From Luscinia megarhynchos (lineage: Eukaryota > Chordata > Aves > Passeriformes > Turdidae), in NCBI GenBank assembly GCA_034336665.1, contig CM067589.1, positions 5,113,290 through 5,177,289 of the forward strand: a stretch of DNA of 64,000 bases. The letters run 5' to 3'. Made by a program: the position numbers and the translations under genes. Positions 1 to 12,437 of the stretch are shown here, one piece after another; the first letter of the stretch is position 1, and each line of letters begins with the position of its first letter. The notes under the pieces are model-generated. The model was not told the DNA's origin. It saw nothing but the letters and a program-made list of their open reading frames with translations, and ran no database searches.

Positions 1-165
1 GGTGCCCAGAGCAGCTGTGGCTGCCCCTGGATCCCTGGCAGTGTCCAAGGGCAGGTGGACAGGGCTTGGAGCAGCTGGGACAGTGGGAGGTGTTCCTGCC
101 ATGGCAGGAGTGGAATTAGATACCTTTTGAAAGGTCCTACCCATGACTCTGTGATTTGAGGATGG
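1..165 (+). mobile_element. CR1 LINE fragment (3' end)
   Basis: The sequence carries the typical avian CR1 3' block: gcccagagcagctgtggctg, then the balanced 'cctgccatggcagg' segment, then a degraded octamer tail (gactctgtgatttg). The copy is 5'-truncated and cut by the window edge. Confidence 0.85.
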
Positions 166-880
166 CTCTGTACAGGGATTTGCAGGTTGTGGGTTGATCC
201 CAGAGCCTGCAGGTTGGGTGCAGCTTCCCAGGGTGGCATCTGGAGCTCAGGAAACATCTGTGTGGGGAGATTTTGGACCTTTTCTGTGAGGGCAGAACTG
301 CCTGCCTTGAGACTTGGAGAAGAGATGAAGCCCTGAGACAGTGACCTCCTGGAGTGGTGCTCCTGTGGGCATAGAGGAAGGAAAGAATCTAAAGAGTGTG
401 TCTTTCTGTGTGCATTGATTTCCAGGGGAGCCCCCAGTCACTGCTCAGAGGCTGCTCTGGAATTCAGACTCTCCACCAAGAGAGGGGCAGACTGCACAGA
501 TTGAAAAACTAACCTGAATTTCTCTAGGATTTAACACAAACACACACACTCAGTTTGGAGACAGAATCCTGAGTGTAACTGCTGAATTTGGGCCATCTCC
601 CCCCTGCCCACGTGCTGTGAGGTGTCTCAGGCAGCACCTGCCCAGCTGCAGGAGCTCTCTGCAGCCACTTGTGTTGTTCCTCTGCTGGAGGTGGGAGCTG
701 GGCCCAAGGATCCAAGTCTCACACTCTGCTCCTGCAGCAATTAGTGATAGGCTGGGAGCTGGGCTGGATTAGCACCTGCTGTGTCTGTAGGAGTGCAGGG
801 ATGCTGATTCCACAGTTCCAGCAGCTCACAGAAGGACTTGGCTACTTTGCAATTAACTCTGTTTTTCCTCTATTTTTTAG
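1..880 (+). other. MYO1D: MYO1D intron, 3' part
   Basis: This is the end of the intron that precedes the first visible exon. Its first ~165 bases are a CR1 3' end. The rest shows no repeat or coding similarity that I recognise. It closes with a good pyrimidine tract (T-rich, ending in tattttttag) directly before the exon at 881. Short open frames here are not conserved-looking. Confidence 0.8.
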
Positions 881-955
881 TTACTCAGTCTCTGGATTTA
901 TTGACAAAAACAAGGACACTTTATTTCAAGACTTCAAACGCCTTATGTACAACAG
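881..955 (+). CDS. MYO1D: MYO1D exon: motor domain, lower 50K region
   Basis: This 75-nt internal exon is flanked by ag|T and AG|gtaag. The first base completes a codon begun in the previous exon, 24 codons follow, and the last two bases (AG) start a split Ser codon. It encodes [20 protein letters not shown] followed by LMYN, which is class I myosin motor sequence and matches MYO1D almost residue for residue (about residues 513-538 in human numbering, recalled). MYO1D is an actin-activated ATPase with short-tailed, membrane-linked motor activity. It is known for roles in left-right asymmetry and endosome recycling. The ATP-binding P-loop and switch I exons lie upstream, outside the window. 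Confidence 0.95.
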
Positions 956-2355
956 GTAAGAATATTAATCAGGTGAATTTTAATCTGATTTGTCCGAATC
1001 CTTTTTTGTGGAGTGATGCTATCAGATACTCAGGTTTTCAGTGATTCTGTCTTCAGTGTGTGTGAATAAACACATTGCTTTGGGATTTGCTCTTTGTACA
1101 TCTCCCGTGACCAGAGGCTGTTATTGGATTTTTCAGGTTAAAGTCCTTATTCTGTACATGTTGTTTCTGTTCTGATACAGCCTTTAATTGAACAGAATTT
1201 GAAGTGTTTTTTTTTAAACCAACTGATTGTGCAATCAGGATAGTGCAGAGCTTGCTTGTGCTGCCTGATTTGTCATTAACCTGTTGCAGATTTACCATCA
1301 CTGCTCTGTCTGTAATCAATGCTAAAGATATTGGGAAACTTTGGTCAACAAAGACAACCTTGGCCTCACCTAAAACACACTGTTTTGAAAGAAAATGGGG
1401 AGATAGGTTTGAATAATTTCATGTCTGCAGTGATATGAGAAGTGCAAACCATGAGGTCACATGTTGGGCAAGAAAAAGTTGCTTTGAGAAGCAGATTTGA
1501 AATCCTATCAGAATGTGAGTGGAAGTGCCCATGGAGCTGTTTTTCTGTACATGGCATTAAACATGTCCTCATTTTGTACTCTGCAGCTTTCAGGGGCTCT
1601 GCTCAAAGGACAGTGGGCACAAACACCCTGCAGTGGTGGGCACTGTTTACACTGTTAAATTGGCCTGCAGTCCTTTGGATTGACTGACTGTGTTCCCCTG
1701 AGCAGTCCCACTGTTCCTGTTTTCAACACTTCCTACTGACCAGAAACCTTGCAAAATATTTGCTGTGGTTTTATCAAATTTAGCCTGTTTTCTGTGAAGT
1801 CTCAGGAAAATCCTGTTCCCAAACACCACTTCCAGCACATTAAAGCCTGTGACAAATTGGCCAATGGATTTCTGTAAATGTGCTCAGTTTTTGTCTTTTC
1901 CTGAACTCTTGCCATCCATCAGGGCCAGTTTACCTCACCCTGAACCCTTCAAAAATACAGGCTAAAGTGTATAAATTACTTTATATACCAAGAGAGCTGC
2001 AGAAATGCAGCTTGAACACAGGTGACAGGTTCTAAGGGAGGGTGGTGTGGGAATCACTCTCCTCTGTGTTGATTAAATTCTTTCTGTTGTGCTGGTGAGG
2101 CAGCCCCTGCCTTTGATGGATCACTTTGTGGGATTTTCATGTCCTGTTCCTGCAAATCCTGATCTGAAGGGAGAATGTGCTAGTTGTTTTTCCAGAATGT
2201 TCAGTTGAATTTGCTCTTAAGAGCACAAAATCATGTGCCCAGGAGTGTCACCCTGGCTTGGGTGATGCCTGTGAGCTGGAAGCATCAGTGGGTCTGGGTA
2301 GAAAGCAACTGTTGGGTTGTGCTGGGAGACTGCAATTAAAGAGACTGTCTCGTAG
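956..2355 (+). other. MYO1D: MYO1D intron, 1.4 kb
   Basis: The intron begins gtaag and ends gtctcgtag. I recognise no mobile element or tandem array in it. Its 3' splice site is unusual: the last 30 bases are purine-rich (aattaaagagactgtctcg) with almost no polypyrimidine tract. The protein match on both sides still makes this the only sensible acceptor. Confidence 0.85.
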
Positions 2356-2488
2356 CTCCAACCCTGTGTTGAAGATGATGTGGCCTGAAGGGAAGCTGAG
2401 CATCACTGAGGTCACCAAGAGACCTCTGACAGCAGCTACTCTGTTCAAGAACTCCATGATTGCACTGGTGGACAACCTGACCCTGAAG
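2356..2488 (+). CDS. MYO1D: MYO1D exon: motor domain, leading into actin-binding loop
   Basis: This 133-nt exon starts with the last base of the split Ser codon and ends on a codon boundary at AAG|gtaaag. It encodes [20 protein letters not shown] and continues through [20 protein letters not shown] to NLTLK, about residues 538-582 of MYO1D. The segment covers loop 2 and the helix leading to the actin-binding patch. Loop 2 is short, as is usual for class I myosins. The motif [10 protein letters not shown] is diagnostic for this family. Human MYO1D has NLASK where this has NLTLK (recalled), a conservative difference. The phase agrees with both neighbours. Confidence 0.95.
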
Positions 2489-3374
2489 GTAAAGATTCCT
2501 GTTTCAAAATTGACTCTGACTTCTGCTGAGAAGAGTGTGGCTTCTCCCTGGAGAGATTCTCACCTTCCCATGGCTGCCCCCATCACGAGCTGAGCTGATC
2601 AGAGGCAGAGGAGCCTTGTCTGTGCCAAACAAGCTCCTGGCTGGGCAGGTCTCGAGGGAGGGTCACTTCCATCCCCCATGAAGAAGGTGGATTTTTGGTT
2701 CCTCCATGAGAAGTGCATCTTTCACTGTAGGAAAGCCAGTCTGTCTTAGGTAATAATTATTATATCAAATCACCTTTAGCAAAGGTCTTTGGGCAGAGGG
2801 CCCAGAGGATGCTGTTCATGGTGGAGAGATTCTCTCTGGCCTCCCATGCCAATGGGAATACAATACAGACAGACCTGTGTGAGTTCTTTCTTTACTCCTC
2901 TTTGCCATGCCAGAGGGTGAGGAGGGAAAGCTTTTATTTCACCAGATATTTTAGTTTTATGGTAGAAGGCATTGCTTGGGCAGCCAGCACATTGTGTGAT
3001 GGAAGGTGGGGAAGGGAATGCTCTGGGAAGGGGCTGTTGGAGCAGCACAGCCAAGCAAGTACTGGGATCCTTCATGTGAGCTGAGATCCTGAGGAATACT
3101 GGGGTGTTACTGGAGCTGGGTGGCCTTGCTGGACTCCTGACACTGGGGTACTGCCCACAAGAGATGAACAGAGAGCCCAGGGTGCTGGGCTGTGTTCACA
3201 TTCAGAATAATTTAGCAATAGAGAGCAAAGTGCTCTGAGTGTCTTCTTGGGAGTTGTGGGAGCCAAGGAAATGGGTCAGAGCACGGCCACCTAGTGCTGG
3301 CTGTGCACAGGAAGAGGGAGTTGCCCCACTTGTTGTTTCCAGAGTTAGGACATGAAATCACACCTGATTTATAG

Positions 3375-3589
3375 GGTCTCCCCAGAGGGTTTGGGCACTG
3401 CCCAGGCTGCCCAGGAATGGTCCCAGCCCTCGAGGCTGCCAGAGCTCCAGGAGCAGTTGGACAATGCTCCCAGGGGTGCACAGGCTGGGATTGTTGGGGT
3501 ATCTGTACAGGGCCAGGAGTTTGACTGAAGGATCTCTGAGAGTCCTCCCAACTTAGGATATTCTGTGATTCCATGATTCTGTATTTTTG
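3375..3589 (+). mobile_element. CR1 LINE fragment, 'CAACTtAGGATATTCTGTGATT' subfamily
   Basis: This copy has the block 'ggacaatgctcccaggggtg' and the tail caacttaggatattctgtga followed by octamers. The subfamily differs from the commoner CR1 in this window and recurs at 21860-22004 and 40363-40470. Confidence 0.75.
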
Positions 3590-4766
3590 AGTTCCTGGAG
3601 TGGGTTTGATCTGAGCTCTGCAGGAGGGTCTGAGACCCACCAAAGCTGCCTAGAGGTGCCAGCTGAGCCACCACAGTGGGGAGCAGAGCCCCGTGGCTCC
3701 CCCCAGAATGTTTTGCCTCAGGGCTCCTGAGAAGATGCTCTTTTGAGCCCAGCTCAAGGCCAGGCCTTGCTAAAATAGGCACCAGTAGTCAAAATTGAGA
3801 GAGTGCCTGTGTGGGCAGAGAGGAGCTTTCCTGGATGGCAAACCATGAGCTGTCAGGGCTGGGAAGGTGGCTGTGACCCTGGTGGGGATGGGGACAGGCT
3901 TCAGGCTGCTTCCCAAGGAGTCAAGATTGATCTGATCTGTCCATCTTCCAAATAATGTGCTGCTGGCCAGGACCTGAATCTGGTACAGGTGTCAGGAGCT
4001 GCCAGGACCCCAGGGAGTTGCTTTGTGCTGTGGAAGGAAAAGTTTCTCCTTGGTGCTGCTGGCTGTTACTGCAGGTCTGCTCCTGCAGAGTGGCTGTGAT
4101 CACTCGTGCCCAGCCCAGTGTGTGGGAGCCTGAGGCAGCCCAGTAGGAGGCTCAGGACAGCAAGAATCACTGGGGGTGTTGTGGGGAGGGCTGTGATCAG
4201 GGCACAGCAGGGAGCTGGGAGTGGGCAGGTTCAGCAGGCATCCATGGAAAAACTTCCTTTCCTTGTTTATTGGAAAAATTATTCCAGGTCACCTGGTAGG
4301 TGTAAAAATAGAATAGTCCAGAGAGTGCTGTGCACTGTGGTGGATTGAACAATCCCTGCAGCTCCCAGCAGGGCATGGAGAGTTTAAATCCCACCTTATC
4401 CATCTTGAATCAGTGGGTACCAGCATTGCTCACTCAAGGCTGCCTGGCTTGGGTGGAATTCATTTACTTCAGTGCATTTATCATCAGTATCTCTATTACA
4501 GCTACCAGCCTCTTCCAGGGGTGGGCACAACCAGGAGCTGTTTCCAAGTCAAATTCACTTGGAAGGTTCCTGTATCAGTCTCAGTGTAGTCCTTTCCCAT
4601 TCTTTACCTGTCCTAAACTTTCATTGAGAAACTCATGTTGAAGCTATTGGTGTTTTCCTGATTTTCTGTTGAATAGCAATGGAGAAAAGAAGATTTCATT
4701 AGTATTGAGATACCAGTGCTGATAAGCATAATTTAAACTCAGCCTGCTCTGAAACCAGATTTTCTG

Positions 4767-5073
4767 GAGTCACAGAATTGTTCAGGCTGGAAATTGAATC
4801 CAGCTGATCCCCAACATGGCCAGGCTACCACTGCCCCATGTCCTCAAGTGCCACATCCACACCTTTTTGGAACACTTCCAGGGATGTGGACTTCACCACT
4901 GTCCTGGGCAGCCTCTTCCAGGGCTTGACAACCCTTTCCATGAAGAAGTTTTCCCAATATCCAAACTGAGCCTCCCCTAGCCCAGCCTGAGGCCATTCCC
5001 TCTCCTCCTGTCCCTGTTCTCTGGGAGCAGAGCCTGACCCCCCCCTCACTGCTCCTCCTGTCAGGGAGTTGTG
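4767..5073 (-). mobile_element. CR1 LINE fragment
   Basis: Read on the minus strand it has the classical CR1 order: aactccctgacaggagg, the 'cagagaacagggacaggagg' block, 'ttggatattgggaaaacttc', 'aagggttgtcaagccctgg' and a degraded tail at 4767-4790. Confidence 0.85.
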
Positions 5074-6490
5074 TTGGTCAGACCCTCCTGCAGCCAGGAT
5101 GTGTCACTTTAAAGGGTCTAAATTTTGGGTAGACTCCTTAGATAAGGCTCCTAAACACAACCTTTGTGTACTTCAAGCAGTAAATCAGAGTGCAGAGAGC
5201 TTCTGGCTGGCTGCTCTGCCCTGAGGATCTCAGTGAGGTGACTTTTGGAACAGTTAATGATATGCACATGTCATTAGCAAGCCAATAATTGGGTATTCAG
5301 GCCATGCCAGCAGCATGCTGGTTATGCACAAAGAACTGGATGCTCTGCTTCAGGTCACTGCCAGTTTGGACACTTGGCTCTTCTTCTGCAGGTGAAGGGA
5401 CTCTCTGTTTTGGGAGACACCATCACTGCATTCCAGGTGCTCTCATCCTTCCTTGGGGCTGTCACTCATTTTTCCCATGCTGAATTTGGGAATGAAGTTG
5501 CACTAATGGGGAATCAACAATGACACTCTCTGTATGTCTTGACTGTGACTTGGACCCTGCAGGACGTTTTTTGGGAAGCCTGTGGTCACAGCTGATGGAA
5601 ACAGCTCTGAACACAGGGTTGCACAAACTGCTGAGGTTTGGGGATGTCAGAGCAATGAGGTTCCTTAGGGGAGGTGACATCAGTTCATGCTATTCTCAGC
5701 TCTTTCTCAAAAAACCAAGTTGCAGATATGCTTGAGTTTTGTGCAGCTGGAGCTGATGGTTTATTGGCATTACCTGGTGTTCCCAGTGCAGTCAGTGCTC
5801 CTTGTCTCACCTGGGCTGCTCTGCCTCTGTCCTTCTCTGAAAACTCCTTTAGAGCACACTTATGTGCTCAGTTTCTGTACTCCCCGAACAGGATGGCAGC
5901 CCAAGAGCTCCTCTTTATTGATCCTCATGCTTGGCCTCCCTGGACAGCTGCAGGGTTTTGGCTGTAGCAAAAGTATCTTTAAATCCCTCCTGTGGGGGAA
6001 TAGTCTCCAAAAGTGCCAATTTGGTGAGCAGGAATAACAATAATCTTGGAATTTTAAATTGTTAAGGCTGGAAAAGACATTTAATTAAGATAATTGAGTG
6101 CAACCATCAGCCAAGCACCACCAGAATATCAAAGTCTGCGGCTACAGTAGCTGCAGCATTAGTGGTTATTTATCTTTTCTTCCATTTAAAATAACAACCT
6201 TTAAAAGTCTCTTTTGTTGCTATTCCATTTTAAGCCTGGAATTTGGTGGTGAAGCAGAGCTCTGCAGTCTCTGAGAGGAGGAGCAGGTGTTGTGGTTACT
6301 GGGATGGCTCAGGAGCTTCCCTAGGGTCAGTGCCATGGCACTGGTGTTGTTAACACTGCAGGGGCTGTTCTCAAATCTGGTTTTCATTTCAGCTTCTGCA
6401 AACACAAGTCCATATGGAGACACTGGAAATGTGGCTGGAAATGTAACACCTCCAATCCTGGGGGCAGTTTTGGGGCTCCCATAACAAGAA

Positions 6491-6950
6491 AGATATTGAG
6501 GGGCTGGAGCATGTCCAGGGAAGGGAACAGAGCTGGGGAAGGGGCTGGAGCCCCAGGAGGAGCTGAGAGAGCTGGGGGGGCTCAGCCTGCAGAAAAGGAG
6601 GCTCAGGGGGAACCTTGTGGCTCTGCACAACTCCCTGACAGGAGGGGCAGTGAGGGGGGGGTCGGGCTCTGCTCCAGGAACAGGGACAGGAGGAGAGGGA
6701 ATGGCCTCAGGCTGGGCAGGGGGAGGTTTAGGGTGGATTTGGGGAAAGTTTATTCATGGAAAAGGTGATCAGGCATTGGCACAGCTGCCCAGGGCAGGGG
6801 TGGAGTCCCCGTTCCTGGAGGAATTTAAAAGCCCTGTGGATGTGGCACTTGGGGACAGAGGTCAGTGGTGGCCTCGGCAGAGCTGGGGATCAGCTGGATT
6901 CAATCTCAGAGGGCTTTTCCAGCCTGAACAATCCTGGGGATTCCATGAAA
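6491..6950 (+). mobile_element. CR1 LINE fragment, long 3' end
   Basis: About 460 bp of CR1. It reads 'gaggggctggagcatgtcca', then 'ctcagcctgcagaaaaggag', 'gcacaactccctgacaggag', 'gtggatgtggcacttgggga' and 'gggcttttccagcctgaac', ending in a weak octamer tail. A close relative lies at 37931-38370. Confidence 0.9.
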
Positions 6951-8140
6951 TCTGGTTTTGGTGTGCTCCAGAGTGAGTTGAAATTATGCTTATCAGCACT
7001 GGTATCTCAATGCTGCTGAAGTCCTCCAGACTCCCAGAATTTTTTGGGTGAAAACTTCCCGTGGGTAGAAAAAAGTGCTATGTTTTTTCCAAAATCAAAC
7101 CACTTAAAACAAAAACTGGCTTTTCCAGTTGATATGTTCCATTTCTCAAGAAGATGTTTTACTGCCCAAGCTCTTTTCTCTGTGGTGGATTATTTTGGGT
7201 GGCTGTTTCATAAATCCTGACACTGGAAGCCCTGTCACTGCCCCAGCTGTGACTGCTGATCTTCTCTGGGAACTCTCTGGACATGCATCTCCTCCTTGTT
7301 TCTTTTCCTTTTCTTCTCTGTAACTCCTTTTGTCTGACTATTCCTTCTCCTCTCTCCTATCCAGGCTGACAGGCTTCACCTCTGCTAAGTTATAATGTCA
7401 CCTCTGTGACTGATTGGACATGTCCAGCACAAATTTGTCAGTCCTGTCCCATCCCTTCTCTCATGTAAGGAGCTATAAAGAAAAAAAAAAAAGCTCCTTC
7501 TGTAAGGAGCTACAGAAAAGAAACCCCTCAAGAAAGAGTTTTTTTAGGGTACAATGGCTTAAAACTGGTTTGGTTTCTTTTTAACACTTAAAAATCTAAA
7601 AATTGCTCAGCTTGATTGAAAAAAATCAAAATCAGCTGCAATTAGACATCTAAAGAGCTTTCAAAGCTGGGGCCTTTGTGTCTCTGCATTTCAGTTCTTC
7701 CCTTTTTACAAACTGCAGTTCTCTGACAGCAATAATGGGAGCTGCATAATTATCCCCCTGAAGAGCTGGGGCTGGGGGGATTGGAAGCATGGAATAATCT
7801 ACTTTAGAATTTACTCCAGGAGCTGTCGTTTCTGAGAGGCTTTAATTACACTGTAATTGCACTGATAGATGATCTCCTGTCTGTGCAGGCACTTCCCATT
7901 CCTGCTTTCCAAAGGATTTCAGCCTTTTTATATCAAATGCAGGTACAGTCACTGCCCTTTGTGCTGGACCTGAAGTCACAGATTGGAGGGGTTTGGAGGG
8001 GTTTTGCATGTTTGAGTGGCAGAGCTGTGCCTGACAGCCTGGCCTCTGCTGGGGGTTCCCCAGCACTGAGGAACAGCTGGACACTGGCTGCTGTTGTGTC
8101 AGCAGTGACCCAGTGACACTTCATGCAATTCATGCTCCTG

Positions 8141-8295
8141 AGGGCATGGCCAGGGGAGCTGTGGCTGCCCCATCCCTGCAAGTGTCCAGAGCCAGGCTGG
8201 AGCCTCCTGGGCTTGTGGAAGGTGTTCCTGCCCATGGCAGGGCGTGGCTCTGGGTGATCTTCACAGTCTCTTCCAACCCAAACCATTCCATGGTT
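8141..8295 (+). mobile_element. CR1 LINE fragment (3' end)
   Basis: It shows gagctgtggctgccccatcc, a mutated 'cctgcccatggcagggcgtg', and the 3' end cttccaacccaaaccattcc. It is 5'-truncated and moderately diverged. Confidence 0.8.
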
Positions 8296-8910
8296 ATTTA
8301 ATTTGGATGCTCTGTTCCCAAGGCACTGCAGCTCTGTGTGTTGAATGTGGAATATTTGTGATATCAACCTCCTCAAGGGATTTAGATGATTTCTATTCAA
8401 CCTGCCACCAGGTGCAGTACAGGCACCATCTGGTGCTGGTGTTGGTGACCCTGCTCCTGACATGGAGAGGGGTTTGTCCCTCATGCTGTGGATGGGGAAG
8501 TGGCCCAGGGTGAAGATCAGCACGAGGGAAGGGGGAGAGTGCTGCCCATTCACCTTCACAGCTCTGGGCTCTCTCCCAGCATCCAAGTCCAGGTGTCATT
8601 CAGAGTTCTCTGTACATCCCACATTTCCCTAAGCAGCTCATTCCCAGTCAAGTGAGAGCCAGGTTTTAGCAGATCAGGGCAGCCACACACACAGCAAGTT
8701 CTGAGAGCTGCCAGGAGTCTCTTGAGTGAATGAAGAGCCTTGGAAACCTTCTCACCTTCCATGCAGAGAGGATTTCCAGGAGAAAGCCAAAAAAGTGAAT
8801 ATAAAAATATCTTAAATCTCTTAAAATTGTACCAGCTTATTATGTGTCACCTTTCTGTCCTTAAGGAAAGGAGAACAAGTGTCACTGGGATGGGCTGAGT
8901 TGAAAAGAAT

Positions 8911-9243
8911 GATCTCTACAACTCCCTGACAGGAGAGTGCAGCCAGGTGGGGATTGGGCTCTGCTCCCAGGGAACAAGTGACAGGAGAAAAGGAAGCAGC
9001 CTCAAATTGTGCCAGGAGAGGTTTAGATTGGATATCAGGAAAACTTCTTTTACTGAAAGGGTTGTCCAGCCCTGGCACAGCTGCCCAGGGCAGTGCTGGA
9101 GTCACCATCCCTGGAAGTGTTCGTTAAAAAACGTGTGGATGTGGGACTTGAGGACGTGGTTTTGTGGTGAACTGCTGGGTCAGCAGTTGAATGGGATGAT
9201 CTTAAAGGTCTTTTCCAACCTTAACGATTCTGTGAGTCTGTGG
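8911..9243 (+). mobile_element. CR1 LINE fragment
   Basis: The copy runs from 'gatctctacaactccctgac' through 'gaggtttagattggatatca' to 'gatcttaaaggtcttttcca' and the tail gattctgtgagtctgtg. Confidence 0.85.
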
Positions 9244-11497
9244 GTTGCCATGGCAGAGTGCTCAGTGGTGGTGACCTTGGAGATGACCTTGCACAGAATG
9301 GAGCTGGCGGTGAGCAGGTCCTGGCACACCTGGGGAGCACTGCAGTCACTGGGGGAAGGGAGATGGTGCAGGAACGGATGCTGCCCACACATGCTCCTGT
9401 TTCTCCCACTCCTCACACCATCCCTGCTCCTGGGCTGCTGCCAGGAGGGTGGGCAGTGCCAGGATGCTGCCAGTTCCTTGTGGGTGCTTGGCTCAGCTTT
9501 TGCTGTCTGTTCCCACCCCAAGGACAGCAGTCCTGGAGAAATCTCAGCCTGGTGCTGCTGATGTCATCCTTAGGAAAGCAGGGAAACCTCCCAGCCCAAC
9601 AGCTCCCCAGAAGGTCCAGTGGCTTGTGGCTCTGCTTTCCAAGGCCTCACTTTCTTGGCCCATTTATGGCTCACACTCATCCCTGGGCTGGTCCATGGTA
9701 CTGCAAAGCTTCAGGTTGTGTCAGCACTAGCCAGGACAGCCATGGATGATCCTGTTCCCTCAGCTTTACTGGAGGGAAATGGCAAACTGGGGCCTTTCAT
9801 ATTATCCTGAGATTGGGTAAATGACCTCAGACATAGAAATAAGGCTGAGTAGACAAATCATAGAAAGTAGGGCTGAGAGGGACCTTGGGGGTGAGCCTAA
9901 TTCACCTCCTGTTTGAGGATACCTCTGCCTGTGTCTTCCTTGCAGGCTCTTCTCCCTACTGATGGATCTTCCCTCCTTCCCACAGGTATTCTGTTCCCAC
10001 TCCTTGTTTTCCTGAAGCTTGATTTGAATTTTTATACTGTGGATTAAAGCTATGACTTCTTTGTCCTAAAGCTGAATGTTTGCATTTCATCATATCTATC
10101 CTTTAAATACACACAATCTCCCACCAGGGGGGTTCTGTGCCTCTTTGGCACAATTGCTCTGAGTCACATTTGCTGGATTTTTGATCTTTCTTGTTCTTTC
10201 TTGCCCTGACTCACATTCCCACTTGAACTGCAGTGCCCTGGCTGCATGAAATACTCAGAGAACTAGAAATGTGTTGGGTTTTTTTGTCTTGCAATTTTCC
10301 TGTTCCTGTGCCCTTTCCTAGAAAGCATGGAAATGTGGATTTGCCTCACATCAGCTGGAGCTCCTGGATCTCTTTAGCACCAGGGTCAAATCAGTTTTTC
10401 ATTCTTTATTAACCAACTATTTCTGCTAAATGTGGAACTTTGCATTTGTTCTCACAAACTAATCCCTTAAATTAATCCCTCTTTCCCCCCTTTGTTAGCA
10501 CTGTGGGTTCTTGAGGCCGTCCAGGAGTGCTGGAACAGAACAGGCTCCTCTGGAGAATTCCTGGGCTTTCCCTTTTGGGATTCCTCAGGTTCCTCAGGGC
10601 AGTGTTAGAAGTGATTTCACAGCCATTTTCTTCATCTGGTCGAGACTGCTGAAAGGTCTTTGCTGTTATCAGCTGTGGTTATCACAGGTGACATTTTGTC
10701 ACATTAAGATGTCATCCAGGCTGTTTTTCTCCCTTTATTAATTGCTTTTCCACACACCAGCAGAGTTAGAAGTGGGATAGCAAAGGCCAGCAATGAAGAG
10801 GAAGAAATGAATGAGCTCCAAAAGTCATAAACATAAGTTTAAAGGCTTTGTAGCCACCCCTCACAGGCTGGTGCTGGTTACAGATCATATTGGCCTAAAC
10901 AAAAATTACCTTTAATCTCATAAAAATGAAAGTAAATGTCAAAATGCTCCAACAGACCCATGTGGGACTTATCTCAGGATGCAGGAGGGCTGGCAGGGGA
11001 AGGAGTGTGACCCCGTGGGACTCACCTGGACATGGAGGGTCAGCCCCAGCAGCACAGGGCAGGATCTCTGCAGGGTGGAGTAAAGCCACCCATCCCCATT
11101 TCACCTTCCCTGCCCCTGCAAGTCCCAGATGCTGCAGGAAGAGGAACCCACATGCTGGTGGCTTGTGTTTGTTCTGAGGAAGGGGTGGGCTGGAGGCAGC
11201 TGGGTTTGGGGTTCCATCATTTCCATCGTTCAGCTGTGCTGGAATTGGGAGTGTTTGACTTGCTCAGCACAGATAAAAGTGATACAGTGACCAGGCAAAG
11301 CCATATCCAACAGGGCACTGAATTCCATGAACTCCACAGGTTTGGTTTCTTTTCTGAGTCTGATGTTGTTATTCTCACAGTAGGGGAGAGGGGGATGCTG
11401 GGTGGGCACAGCGAAGGCCAGTGGAGCTCCAGTGGGGAGCGTGGGCTGCCTTACAGGAGTAAGGGGTCATGGCAGAGTGTGAAGGAAGGGAACATTG

Positions 11498-12345
11498 AAT
11501 CACAGAATCAGCCAGGGTGGGAAACCTTTGAGACCACTGAGTCCAACCTATGACCTAACACCACCTTGCCACCAGGCTATGGCACTGAGCACTTGTGCTG
11601 GTTTGAAGGACAGGTATCTGCCAATAAAGGCAGAAGCTTCTCTTTCAAATGGAAAATATAAATCCCCTTCCTCCAAATTATTATTATAATTTTGAAATTA
11701 AGGGGCTCTCAGGCAAAGATATGTGAATTAGGAATAACAGCTTTTTACTAGGAAAATTAAAATAGAAATGCAGTGTTACAAAGAACAATCCCAAACCCTG
11801 CCAGAGTCAGAATCCAAGCTGACACCCGTCAGTCAGGCAGGGTGTTGGCAGCAGTCCCATTCAATGGTGGCTGCATCCTCCTGCAGGGGCAGATGTGGTT
11901 CAGCTGGAGCAGTGCTCCTGGAGAAGGTGCAGTTTCCTCTGAAGCTCCAGGGATGATGAGGAAAGGTCTGGTTTTCCTCTGGAATCTAGTGGAAAGAAGG
12001 TACCTTGGTGTCCAAAATCTCAGTTTTTATCTGGGTAGGAAAGGCTTGGCTCCTCCCCTGGCTGGAGCATCTCCCAGTGGGATGATGGAATTTTATCAGC
12101 CATGCCCTGGGACTCACTGGCCATGAACAGGAGATATCTCCTGGAGGGAGGATGGGCTGTGGGAAGATAAAGATGATTGCCCAGCTGGTTTAAAGCTGGC
12201 CCATGAGCAGATAATGTGTGCCAGGAGATCAGGGGCACTGCACCACCCGGCTGCAGCAGATGGGACAGAATTCACATTTCTGGTCACTCCTGCATTGCAA
12301 CCCAACACAGCATTACACCCAGGCTTTCCTTAAACACAGTTATTG
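11498..12345 (-). mobile_element. CR1 LINE copy interrupted by an LTR
   Basis: A minus-strand CR1 begins with its tail (gaatcacagaatcagccagg) and runs to the base before the LTR at 11594. It resumes after the LTR at 12310 with 'ccaggctttccttaaacac', which is the expected next part of the same CR1. The LTR therefore inserted into an existing CR1, which gives the order of the two events. Confidence 0.75.
11594..12309 (-). mobile_element. Solo LTR of an endogenous retrovirus, copy 1
   Basis: This 716-bp element starts TGTGCTGGTTTG and ends CAACACA. It is flanked by a 5-bp target-site duplication, gcact/gcatt, with one transition. Copies 2 and 3 (29378-~30087, 48461-49167) align over their whole length. 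There is no internal region, so it is a solo LTR. Minus orientation is inferred: on that strand an AGATAAAA TATA-like box precedes a TAAA-containing poly(A)-like region. The 5-bp duplication favours an ERVL-like class. The family resembles passerine LTRs, but I cannot name it exactly. Confidence 0.85.
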
Positions 12346-12437
12346 TCACTTCTGTTTTAACCTCGTGACTCCTGCTGAGCTCCAGCCCCGTGGGCTGTGT
12401 GAGCTCTGCAGGGCTGACCCCCTGTGCCCTTCCCCAG

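Larger units (their letters stand above)
2489..12437 (+). other. MYO1D: MYO1D intron, 9.9 kb
   Basis: The intron holds CR1 fragments at 3375-3589, 4767-5073, 6491-6950, 8141-8295, 8911-9243 and 11498-12345. The last of these is interrupted by an ERV LTR (11594-12309). A possible old, degraded CR1 lies near 9855-9915 (atcatagaa...gagagggacctt). Long stretches such as 2600-3370, 5080-6480, 6960-8140 and 9250-11490 show nothing I can name. The acceptor is ccttccccag. Confidence 0.8.

Noticed and set aside
9855..9990. Possible old CR1 on the minus strand
   Set aside because: Only 'aaatcatagaa' and 'gagagggacctt' resemble CR1, too little to list as a feature.
11768..12238. Open frames in the LTR copies
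   Set aside because: These are non-coding LTR sequences repeated three times. No gag, pol or env similarity is visible.
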